NCBI GenBank assembly: GCA_045562755.1
Contig: JBJKVF010000006.1
Span: 620,001-684,000, forward strand
Length of the DNA: 64,000 nucleotides
Direction: 5' to 3'
From: GCA-002708145 sp045562755
GTDB taxonomy: Bacteria; Chloroflexota; Dehalococcoidia; Lucifugimonadales; Lucifugimonadaceae
In this document: positions 17,484 to 26,800 of the stretch, one piece after another
How positions within the stretch are numbered: position 1 is the stretch's first letter
How the letters are laid out: each line of letters begins with the position of its first letter
Position numbers and translations under genes: made by a program
The notes under the pieces: generated by a model
The model's database searches: none
Told to the model about the DNA's origin: nothing
What the model saw: the letters and a program-made list of their open reading frames with translations, nothing else

Positions 17484-20041
17484 CAGCTATTTAAAAATTC
17501 ATCACTTTCTCTATTAAAAAATTCAACATTAATTCGTAATTTTTCAAGAGTTTGAACTAGAGTCAACTGCCCCTGGGGAACATGATTTTTTTCGAAAAAC
17601 TTATGTATATCATTAGATAAGTTTTCTTTACTCAATGATGTTAACCCAGATAACATTCTTACTATGCTATTTGATGGGAATTTATTTAATATATCTTCCC
17701 AATTATCTTTTATAAAAGTCCAAGTTTTGTCACCAAATGTTTTATTCCTCAAACATAAAGCTATTAAATATGGAGCGTCCTGGGTACGAATAGTTCCGTC
17801 TAGAGACATTTTCAAGGTGTTTAAAAATGATGATTCATGGTTAAATAAACATAATGAACTTTGATATCGCCTCTCTTCTTGAGGATTCTTAGCATTTTTA
17901 AACTTATCTACAAATACTTCATAGTCTTTACCTTCACCATTACTTGCAACAACTGAGATAATTGATGACAATAGGTTGGGTTCAATATATTTGTCTGTTT
18001 TAAGATGCTCTTCATGTAATTCTCTACAGTAATCAATTGTTTTTTTATCATTACAAATATTAGCTTTAATTTTTATTAATATACCGCGTAATTCTAGCAA
18101 TCTAGGAGAATCATCCTTACCGGGTAGATAACCAAATTTTTCAATTAGAGGATTAATAATTTTCAGAATTTTTCCTACGAAAATTTCCTTATTATTTTTA
18201 TTAGTTAATTTATCTAGCGAATATAAACATGAAGAAAGTAATATCCATACATCCAAATCTTTTTCTTTTTCATAATTTTGGATAAAGTCTAAAAATTTAG
18301 AGGCTGATAAATTACCTGACAAAACTGTTGCCCATAGATCATCCAAAAGTGTATATCTTTCTATTGGTAAAATTCCTGAGTTAATTGCCTTTGATAACAG
18401 GTCAAGTAATGTTTTACTATAATTTATCCTAAAGAAACCATTGGAATTTGCATTGAAAAATATCCATTCAACTTCACCATTAAGATGAAAGCTTCTCGAT
18501 TGTTTTTCAAGAAGTATTTTTTCATCATAAATTTTACCATTCATTGAATACTTAATATTAATAGGTATGAACCAGTTAGTAGTATCGTTTTTTGAATCCT
18601 TAGAGAATAAAAACTTGTTCTGACTAATTATAATTTCTTTTTTATTTTTACCAAAGTCAACAGATACTAAAGGATAACCTTTTTGGAAAATCCATGAGTT
18701 CATAATTTGATTAACAGGCTCTGCAGATTTATTTTCTATAGCATTCCATAAGTCATCTGTCTCAGTATTTTTATAAGAATATTTCTTAAGATAATGAACT
18801 ATTCCATTTCTAAAAACTTCTTCTCCTAGAAATTGCTCAAGCATTCTAAGAACTGAACCACCTTTTTCATAAGTTAATAAATCAAACATACCTTCAGCAT
18901 CCACAGGGGACTTAACTTCAAATTCAATAGGCCTAGTGTTTTCCAAAGAATCAACATCAAAAGCCATAGATCTCTCAAGACTAAACTGATTCCATCTTTT
19001 CCATTCTGGATTAAATTTATCTGAGCACATAGTAGCCATGAATGTTGCAAAAGCCTCATTAAGCCATATGCCGTTCCACCATTTCATAGTAACTAAATCA
19101 CCAAACCACATATGTGCTATCTCATGAGCTATTACATCAGTAATTCTTAATAGTTCAGGAGAAGTTGCTTTTTTTTCATCTACAAGTAGCAAAACTTCTC
19201 TATATGTTATACAACCCAAATTTTCCATAGCCCCAAAAGCAAAATCTGGGACTGCAACCATATCTAACTTTTGGCCAGGATATTTTATATCATAATATTT
19301 TGAAAAAAATTCTAGTGCAAATTTTCCAGACTTTAATGCGTAATCTGTCAGATGTCCTTTACCAATAGGATGAATAATTCTCAAAGGAATTCCATCGACT
19401 AAAATTTCTTCTGTAGCTTCAAATGGACCAACAATAAATGCTACAAGATATGTAGACATTTTCATGGTCTTTTCAAAGTCTACTTTCTTTTTATATTTAT
19501 CTAGATTAACCTGATTGATAATTGGAGAATTTGAGACAACATACTGATTTTGTGGAACAATTAGTGTAATATCATAAGTTGCTTTGAATGCAGGTTCATC
19601 AAAACATGGGAAAGCCCTTCTTGCATGAGTACTTTCAAATTGAGTAGTAGCAATTGTATGATTTTTACCATCTTCATCTACAAACTCCGACCTATAAAAT
19701 CCCCTTAATTGATCATTAAGAATACCCGAAAAAACTATATTTAGTTTATAACTTCCATTTAATATTTTTTCTCCTAAAAATATCGTCAACCTTTCAAGAT
19801 TTTCATCTATAGTATAATTTTTTACACTAATTTTTTTATTTGTTTCTGAAAATATTTCTATAGAATTAATTACTAGGTCAGCAATATTTAATATTATTAC
19901 ATCTATTGTTTCATTAACCTCAAGATCTATATTTACTTCGCCATTAAATATATGGTCTTCAAGATTTGGTTCCAAAATTATTTTATAATTTTCAGGAATA
20001 ACTAATTCTGAAAGTCTATGAGGATTATTTTTATCTATCAT
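17483..20041 (-). CDS. M1 family aminopeptidase
   Basis: This 852-residue zinc metallopeptidase removes N-terminal amino acids. The substrate-anchoring GAMENLG motif and the zinc site HEIAHMWFGDLV followed by WLNEAFATF (H-E-x2-H-x18-E) are intact. After the thermolysin-like domain there is a beta-sandwich and a helical ERAP1-type C-terminal domain from about residue 530. The layout resembles tricorn-interacting-factor/puromycin-sensitive aminopeptidases rather than E. coli PepN. There is no signal peptide. It is the last gene of the minus-strand run starting at 28026, 24 bases after the dehydrogenase gene. Confidence 0.94.
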   Translation of the reverse strand: MIDKNNPHRLSELVIPENYKIILEPNLEDHIFNGEVNIDLEVNETIDVIILNIADLVINSIEIFSETNKKISVKNYTIDENLERLTIFLGEKILNGSYKLNIVFSGILNDQLRGFYRSEFVDEDGKNHTIATTQFESTHARRAFPCFDEPAFKATYDITLIVPQNQYVVSNSPIINQVNLDKYKKKVDFEKTMKMSTYLVAFIVGPFEATEEILVDGIPLRIIHPIGKGHLTDYALKSGKFALEFFSKYYDIKYPGQKLDMVAVPDFAFGAMENLGCITYREVLLLVDEKKATSPELLRITDVIAHEIAHMWFGDLVTMKWWNGIWLNEAFATFMATMCSDKFNPEWKRWNQFSLERSMAFDVDSLENTRPIEFEVKSPVDAEGMFDLLTYEKGGSVLRMLEQFLGEEVFRNGIVHYLKKYSYKNTETDDLWNAIENKSAEPVNQIMNSWIFQKGYPLVSVDFGKNKKEIIISQNKFLFSKDSKNDTTNWFIPINIKYSMNGKIYDEKILLEKQSRSFHLNGEVEWIFFNANSNGFFRINYSKTLLDLLSKAINSGILPIERYTLLDDLWATVLSGNLSASKFLDFIQNYEKEKDLDVWILLSSCLYSLDKLTNKNNKEIFVGKILKIINPLIEKFGYLPGKDDSPRLLELRGILIKIKANICNDKKTIDYCRELHEEHLKTDKYIEPNLLSSIISVVASNGEGKDYEVFVDKFKNAKNPQEERRYQSSLCLFNHESSFLNTLKMSLDGTIRTQDAPYLIALCLRNKTFGDKTWTFIKDNWEDILNKFPSNSIVRMLSGLTSLSKENLSNDIHKFFEKNHVPQGQLTLVQTLEKLRINVEFFNRESDEFLNS

Positions 20042-20065
20042 TTATTTCTCCATACTTACTAATTA

Positions 20066-21010
20066 TTATTGCGAATTTTTATCACTGTTTTCTAATAAAA
20101 TTAGCCAATCTAACATATGTTTTTTCCAATTTTGTTTTTTTTCATCAGTCCATTGATAAAAACCTTTTCCAGTTTTTACCCCTAAATCTCCATCTAATAT
20201 TTTACTTGAAATTAATTTAGAAGTTTCTTTAGAATTCCCTAAAGTTGATATTATTTCTTTCGTAATATTGAATCCTAAATCTAAACCAATTATTTCTCGT
20301 AGTTCAAATGGTCCAGCTGCTGATAATCTTCTTCCAAAACTACCCTTAACTATTTCATCTATGTCCCCGGGTGTTGCATACCCTTCTTCAACCAGTTTTA
20401 ATGATTCTCTTAATAAAGCTACTTGTAGCCTGTTGCCTACAAAACCTTTAATTTCTTTTTTTACTAATGAAGGTTTTTTGTCTATAGATCTATAAAAATT
20501 AATCAGGAATTCAATTATGTGTTTAGAAGTTTTTTCACCTGCAACAATTTCTAAACCGGGCAACAAGTATGGAGGATTATAATAATGAGATATTGCAAAG
20601 CGTTCAGGGTACAAGAAATCTTCTGTTATATCTGATGGTAAAAATGTTGAGGTGTTAGACAATAAGATACATTCATAAGAAATATTTTTTTCTACAAATT
20701 TAAAAATATCTTTTTTTAAATTTAAATCTTCATAAACAGCTTCTATTACAATATTTGCATTACAAACTGCTAAACGTAAATTTTCTTCTGGAATAATATT
20801 TTTTAAAATATTTTTTTTATTTAATTTTCGAGACTTAGATAAATAATCTATAGTTTCAGAAATTAGTTTAAATCCTAAATCAATTTTTTCTTTTGATATA
20901 TCATTTAGATAAACCTTAAATCCACTTAATGCAAAATCTAAAGCTATCCCATGCCCCATTAATCCTGACCCAATTACAGATATAGTAATTTTATTCCTGA
21001 AATCATTCAT
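20066..21010 (-). CDS. 3-hydroxyacyl-CoA-dehydrogenase-family dehydrogenase, lambda-crystallin type (copy B)
   Basis: This is a 314-residue NAD-dependent dehydrogenase with an N-terminal Rossmann fold (ISVIGSGLMGHGIA) and the helical C-terminal domain. SNTSTFLPSD and HYYNPPYLLPGLEIV are visible. The NPPY-type active-site loop matches L-gulonate 3-dehydrogenase (lambda-crystallin) and carnitine dehydrogenase relatives better than the fatty-acid enzymes, which have FNPVP-type loops. A sugar-acid or hydroxy-acid substrate is therefore more likely than an acyl-CoA. Its ATG overlaps the stop of the upstream paralogue by 8 bases. Confidence 0.85.
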   Translation of the reverse strand: MNDFRNKITISVIGSGLMGHGIALDFALSGFKVYLNDISKEKIDLGFKLISETIDYLSKSRKLNKKNILKNIIPEENLRLAVCNANIVIEAVYEDLNLKKDIFKFVEKNISYECILLSNTSTFLPSDITEDFLYPERFAISHYYNPPYLLPGLEIVAGEKTSKHIIEFLINFYRSIDKKPSLVKKEIKGFVGNRLQVALLRESLKLVEEGYATPGDIDEIVKGSFGRRLSAAGPFELREIIGLDLGFNITKEIISTLGNSKETSKLISSKILDGDLGVKTGKGFYQWTDEKKQNWKKHMLDWLILLENSDKNSQ

Positions 21011-21893
21011 TAGAATTAAAGTCTCTTAATAAAATTAAATTTTTTGAAATAGCATCAACTAATTTTTCTTTTTTCTTTGTATCCCATTTATAAAAACCTT
21101 CGTTAGTTGAGAAACCTAATTTTTTTTGTAAAACTTTTTCTTCTATCAACTTTGATGGGGATTTTTTATTAGATAAATTTGGCAATATTTCTAATAATAT
21201 TTTTTCTACTAGATCCCAGCCAATTTGCTCCCAAATTTCAAATGGCCCCGCTACAGAGAGTCTTCTACCAAATGTATTTTTTACTATATTATCTATATCT
21301 TGAGGGGTTGCAATTTCCTGTTCAACTAAATTAATAGATTCTCTCTGTATGGCCGCCTGTAATCTATTTGCTATAAATCCATTAATTTCTTTTTTTAAGA
21401 CTACGGGGTTTTTATTCATCTCAAAGTATAATTTTTTAATTTTATCTATATTTCTTATATCTGTTTCGAGTGTTGGTACTATCTCTACTAATGGAATATT
21501 GTATGGTGGATTAAAGTAATGCGTTACAAAAAACCTCTCAGGCCTCTGAAGATTTTTTGATAATTTTGAAGGAAGTAAGGATGAAGTATTACTAATTATT
21601 AATGATTTATTATCTAAAAACTTTTCTATTTTAGAGTATAAATCTACCTTTGCATCATAGTTTTCATTAATTGCCTCAATAACAATTTCGGCTCCTAAAA
21701 TACTCTCTTTTAGGTTTTTCATAAAAGTTATTTCTCTGTAAGAATCATAACCACTTTTATTGGAAATCAGTTTTTCAATTTTATCTTTTGCTAATTTAAG
21801 CTTGTTCTGTGATATATCGAAAAGTGTGACCTCATGGCCAAATTTAGCAAATTCAAAAGCTATACCATGGCCCATTAAGCCAGCGCCAATCAC
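21003..21893 (-). CDS. 3-hydroxyacyl-CoA-dehydrogenase-family dehydrogenase, lambda-crystallin type (copy A)
   Basis: This is a paralogue of the next gene with the same layout: GAGLMGHGIAFEF, SNTSSLLPSK, HYFNPPYNIPLVEIVP and NRLQAAIQRES. The first conventional start is GTG at 21893, used for the coordinates, but it removes the first beta-strand of the NAD-binding fold. The frame is open upstream, and a CTG at 21917 would give MSEKIKISVIGAGLMG, a complete Rossmann start. AGG lies five bases before that CTG, and the overlap with the preceding stop would be 8 bases. I think CTG is the real start, giving 304 residues. Function as for copy B; the pair could form a heterodimer or act on two related substrates. 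Confidence 0.83.
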   Translation of the reverse strand: MIGAGLMGHGIAFEFAKFGHEVTLFDISQNKLKLAKDKIEKLISNKSGYDSYREITFMKNLKESILGAEIVIEAINENYDAKVDLYSKIEKFLDNKSLIISNTSSLLPSKLSKNLQRPERFFVTHYFNPPYNIPLVEIVPTLETDIRNIDKIKKLYFEMNKNPVVLKKEINGFIANRLQAAIQRESINLVEQEIATPQDIDNIVKNTFGRRLSVAGPFEIWEQIGWDLVEKILLEILPNLSNKKSPSKLIEEKVLQKKLGFSTNEGFYKWDTKKKEKLVDAISKNLILLRDFNSNE

Positions 21894-21909
21894 TGAAATT
21901 TTAATTTTT

Positions 21910-23064
21910 TCAGACAGAATAACCTACCGATCCGTCATTTCTCATAGGAATTTTTGTACTTAATCTAGTTTCAAAATTTTGCTGCTTTAATTTATCTATT
22001 TCGATATCTATTCCCAATCCAATTTTTTCTGAAACTTGAATAAAACCACCATTTCTTATCCATGAAGTTTTTATCATATTATTTTCAGGTGATTCATCAA
22101 CTACTGAAAATTCTTGAGTTATAAAATTCGGTATTGTTGAATCTATAGTACAAGCTGCTGCAGTAAGTACCGGGCCTAGAAAATTGTGAGTAACAAGAGC
22201 CGAATGATAAGACTCTGCAATTGATGCTATTTTTTTTACATGTGTTATTCCTCCAGCAAGGCCTAAATCGGGCCTTGCATACTGACTTCCACCAGCCTCA
22301 AACATCTCTCTAAATTCCCATATATTATGCATTCTTTCTCCATTTGCTACGGGTAAAGATGTCTTACTTGCAATCTCACCTTGTGACTTAATTGAATCTA
22401 TCTGAATAGGGTCTTCATAAAAAAGAGGGTTAAATTCTTTTAGTTCTTCTGCTAATGCAATAGCATTCATGGGTGTCAGCTTTCTATGAATTTCTAGAAT
22501 TATATCAACATCCAACCCTGCGCCCTCTCTAAGAGCCGCAACATTATTTTTTGTCTCTTTAATTAGCCTTGATAATGTCATAGATTGATAGCCATCTGGG
22601 AGTGGATCAATTTTTATGGCAGTATAACCTTCGTTTCTAGCATCTATAGCATTTAGCCTCAAATTTTCAGCAGTTGTACCTAAATCAGATGCGTCTGGTC
22701 TAACCCCTCCCATCAACAAATGGAGTCTGATTTTATCTCTTACCTTACCTCCAATTAACATCCAAATTGGAGCATTAAGGTATTTTCCTTTTATATCCCA
22801 TAACGCTATATCAACAGCACTTATTGCAGCATTTAGTATTGAGCCTCTGAAGGGTCCCATTCTATATAAATATTGCCAATGATGTTCAATATTTAATGGA
22901 TTTTTTCCAATTAAGTATTTCTCAAAGCTATTAATAACAGTATCTACCGCCTCCATATATCCCCAACAAGCAGACTGCCCTACACCTTCTATACCTTCCT
23001 CAGTAATTATTCTTACAAAATGACTATTGCCTGATAAAATTGATTCGATTTTTTCTATTTTCAT
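21910..23064 (-). CDS. Enolase-superfamily sugar-acid dehydratase (galactonate-dehydratase-like)
   Basis: This 384-residue protein has the capping domain and (beta/alpha)7-beta barrel of the mandelate racemase group. Likely metal ligands are Glu in ILEIHRKLTP (with the His two residues later), Glu in FYEDPI and Glu in ANGERM. The stretch EAGGSQYARPDLGLAGGITH and VTHNFLGPV closely follow D-galactonate dehydratase. This supports a Mg-dependent acid-sugar dehydratase producing a 2-keto-3-deoxy acid; the exact sugar is open. It shares one base with the HAD gene stop (TAATG) and leads into two sugar-acid-type dehydrogenases. Confidence 0.87.
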   Translation of the reverse strand: MKIEKIESILSGNSHFVRIITEEGIEGVGQSACWGYMEAVDTVINSFEKYLIGKNPLNIEHHWQYLYRMGPFRGSILNAAISAVDIALWDIKGKYLNAPIWMLIGGKVRDKIRLHLLMGGVRPDASDLGTTAENLRLNAIDARNEGYTAIKIDPLPDGYQSMTLSRLIKETKNNVAALREGAGLDVDIILEIHRKLTPMNAIALAEELKEFNPLFYEDPIQIDSIKSQGEIASKTSLPVANGERMHNIWEFREMFEAGGSQYARPDLGLAGGITHVKKIASIAESYHSALVTHNFLGPVLTAAACTIDSTIPNFITQEFSVVDESPENNMIKTSWIRNGGFIQVSEKIGLGIDIEIDKLKQQNFETRLSTKIPMRNDGSVGYSV

Positions 23065-23828
23065 TATTTACTCCTACTGAGATTTTTTATTACTTCTTCA
23101 ACTTGAAATAAGTCATTGATTTTTATTACTTCTGTATAATTTTCATAATTATTATGCCTATCTAAAAGTATTGGTAATATATTAGCATTTTTTGCTCCTA
23201 AAACATCTGATTCTACTTGGTCACCCACAAAAACTACCTCGCTAGGATTTAGTTTAGCAATATTCAAGGACTTTTCAAAAATCATTTTATTAGGTTTTTC
23301 ATAACCAAGATCTTCTGATGTAAAGGCATAATTAAAGTAAGAAGAAATTCCTAATTGTTTAGAAATTTCTTCGCCTGAAATATTAATATTTGAAATTAAC
23401 CCCAATATTAAACCCATATCTCTTAATGCTTTTGCACACGGAATTAAATCAGGAAAAATCCTTAATTCATACCTTTGTTTTGTTATCTCAATCCATATTT
23501 TTTTTGCTAAATTTATATTTACATTAGAACCTGAATTATCAATAATTATTTTCTCATAATTTGAAAAAAAATCTAGTTTTTCCTCATCATTCATTTTTCT
23601 TATTGGAAATATTGAATTTTGCTTTACCAAAAAATTATTTGCTAATTTGTAAGCATCTAAAATTTTATTTTTTTCTAAAGTAATATTAAATTTTTCTGTA
23701 ACGCTTAATTGTATTTCTTGTTTTGGAGGATAAAAATCCGCAATCGTACCATAAATATCAAAAAATACAGCTTTTATAATTTTTTGTTTATCAATCAATA
23801 TACTTATAAATCCTAACGGGAGTTTCAT
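23064..23828 (-). CDS. HAD-superfamily hydrolase
   Basis: This is a 254-residue haloacid-dehalogenase-type phosphatase. Motif I is AVFFDIYGTIADF (Asp nucleophile), motif II Ser is in LGLISNINISG, and motif IV is FVGDQVESDVLGAKN. A helical cap lies between about residues 40 and 130. The ATG at 23828 overlaps the end of the upstream membrane-protein gene by 38 bases; a TTG at 23798 would cut the overlap to 8 bases and start closer to motif I. The substrate is unknown; in this operon it could dephosphorylate a sugar phosphate (inference). Confidence 0.87.
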   Translation of the reverse strand: MKLPLGFISILIDKQKIIKAVFFDIYGTIADFYPPKQEIQLSVTEKFNITLEKNKILDAYKLANNFLVKQNSIFPIRKMNDEEKLDFFSNYEKIIIDNSGSNVNINLAKKIWIEITKQRYELRIFPDLIPCAKALRDMGLILGLISNINISGEEISKQLGISSYFNYAFTSEDLGYEKPNKMIFEKSLNIAKLNPSEVVFVGDQVESDVLGAKNANILPILLDRHNNYENYTEVIKINDLFQVEEVIKNLSRSK

Positions 23829-26800
23829 AATTAATCATATCGTTAGGATAGATCTTTATTAATCCCTGACTTTGCATTTTTTCAAATTTTTCTAGTCCAG
23901 CATTAGTATATAAATGCTCTTCTAGTTCCCCCACAATAACGTACTTGATGTCATATTTATCTATAATCTCTATAGCTGTTCTAGGTAAAGTTGAATGATA
24001 AAACCTTTGAACATCAGACCTTCTTGATGTTACAGAATAGGCGTACTCTACTCTTTGTTGTCTTTGATGCCAATCCCAACCTACTACAGAAGGTAGCCCA
24101 GTGTAGATAGAAATTCTATTACCCCATTGATACTGATCCGTTATTCCTTCAATTATTGTAGGAGAACCATCTATATTCTTTTTTATCCACTCAATAGCCA
24201 TATAATCATAGATAAGATCTATCTTTTTATCCTCAAAATAATATTCAGCTGATTTCATATATTCCATACCATCCAATGAAATAAAATTTGTATTAAATCT
24301 AGTTTGATTCCTATCCTTAGTACCGTATAAAGTATAAATTGATATAGAGAAAATCATTATCAATAATAGTATTGCCCAGATCTTAATCTTAGAAGTATAA
24401 CTACCAAAATTAAATCCTATATATGAAAATATTTTCCATAAAAAGTATGATGATGCTAGGGAAAATAGTATCCAGGCTTGTATGTAAAACTTAAAAACAG
24501 TATTCATTCTTCCTATATCATCTTTTACCGTAAAAATTTCTACTCCCGCACTAAGTGCGAATCCAAATATTAGTAAAATTGTGATAGGTAAAAAGTATGT
24601 ATCTTTATATGATTTATTGTGATGAGATAAAAGAAAATAAATTATAATTATGCTTACAAATAATATTGATAAACCTACAATTACATAATTTGTAAATAAT
24701 AATGAAAAATTAATTGATAGAAATATAATAAAAAAAACAACAAATAAAATTTTTAATTTTTTCTTTTTTAAGATAAATTTTTTATAATTTTTTTCAATCA
24801 ATTTAAAGTAATTTTTATAATTAATTACAATGAAAGATGCCGCTACAAATAAGAAAAACAGATTTATATTGATAAAATCTTTTAAGTCAGTGTAATATTT
24901 GCTCCTGTTTATACCATTGTTAAATAATTCATAATTTTCATAAAAAGGGATAAACGGAATATAACTAAAAGCTATTACAAAAAATATTAAGAAAGTTGAA
25001 AAAAATATACTTTCCAATTTGGGTTTTGTTGAATAAAGTAGGTAGCCAAAAAATATTATAAAAATTATTATCAATAATTGAGTAGGAAAATCCCAAGTAT
25101 TTATTATTCTGATTGCACCAAGTATTAGGCCTAGTAACAATGCTAAGAAAATTTGACCATAAAATCCATCATTTCTTAAAATCTTTGTGTATATGGCAAA
25201 AGTTATAGAAATCGATAATAAGGCAAATGGTATAGCTATTAAATGAGCGTGTAAATCAGCAAATAAAAATGTAAAAAATGGAAATTCAGTTATTTCAAAT
25301 CCACCAGACTGAGCATTCATCAATCTAGAACTGTTCCAAAAATCAAAACTATATGCCTCGTTACGTAGAATAGAAATAAGCTGATATAAGCCATCTATAT
25401 TACCTGCAAATGTAACTAAAAACCCTCCTAATAATCCAGCATATATAGAATAATTTTTTGCAGACTTTACATTTGATAAATAGGTAACTCCTCTAATTAA
25501 TGAGAAAGACACAGTAAATGTTAAAGCCGCTATCAGGGGAATAGCCAAGTTATAAGCAATAGAAGTAGGGATTCCAGTTGTCTTGATTAGGTTGGATATA
25601 ATAAATTGGCCATAATAATAATAATTTAGATAACCACCTGAATACCATGGGTCATATGGAGGGAAAATTGTTGATTTAATGACGGCATTTAGATAAGCAA
25701 AATCCATAGGTTTTTCTCCACCTTTATATGGGTGCCATAAATCAGGATTTGCCATCCTTAAGAAAAGAAAAATGCTAAAAATAAATAAAAATAAAAATTC
25801 AAGTTTTATAATATTTCTGAAGTTGTTATGTATAAATTTTTTAAAATTTGAAAGATTGATCCTTACCAACCAATATGAAATTAATCCTAAAAGTACATAA
25901 CCAATAAGTACAGACAAAATATTATATTGAACTAATCCATAAGAAACAGATATCCATGTGAAAATTGAAGCAAGAATAATACCAAGAGGCTTAGAGAATA
26001 AATATCCTCCTTCGGGCCATTTTTTAAATATTGACCACGTTATTGGCAAAGTTATTAGTGAAAGAAATAAAACAAAGGTATACCAAATAACAGGGTATAT
26101 TATGTTAGGAATAGAGCTAATATAAAAGATTGAGGACCAGTTTCCACCGCCTAGCTGAGTATTTGCTTTTTGTTCATCGTATACTAAACCAAGTTGACCG
26201 GTATTAGAAGTATAAAAATAATTATTTTGTAACCCTATGGCGTCCAAAATTTCTTGCGAAGAAAATTCTCTTTTATTTTCAAATATAAATATTCTGGGAT
26301 GATCATATACTGAAAAACTTTCATCGGACCATCCAAAATTAATACTTACATAGTCTTGATTACTTTTCAATAATTCATTATCGTAATTGAAATCTAACCT
26401 TGCAAAAAGATCTTCATGGTATTCAACACCTAACCCACCTATAGGCCTGTTATTTGTATAAGAAATTTCATATCCAAGCTCACCTGAGAATAATTTTTTA
26501 TAAAACAAAGTACTTATAGGATATCTTTCACTTAATCTTGGTATAGTTGCATATAATCTATTCGAAACTATTACAAAATAATCAGCATTTTCTAGCTGGC
26601 TTGAAATAGTTTCAAATTTATTATAATTATCATAATTATAAAGCTCTAACCTTTCAGCAAAAATTACCTTAGAGTTATGAGGAATTCCCTCATCCCAGTG
26701 CTCATGAACCACTATAGATCTAGTATCAGCATTCTTTTCTAGCCAATTAGACGCTTCTACTGATGGGTGATTACCACTATATATATTCATAAAAGATAAG

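Noticed and set aside
20066..21893. Fatty-acid beta-oxidation 3-hydroxyacyl-CoA dehydrogenases
   Set aside because: Both have an NPPY-type loop and lie with a sugar-acid dehydratase; no thiolase or enoyl-CoA hydratase is nearby.
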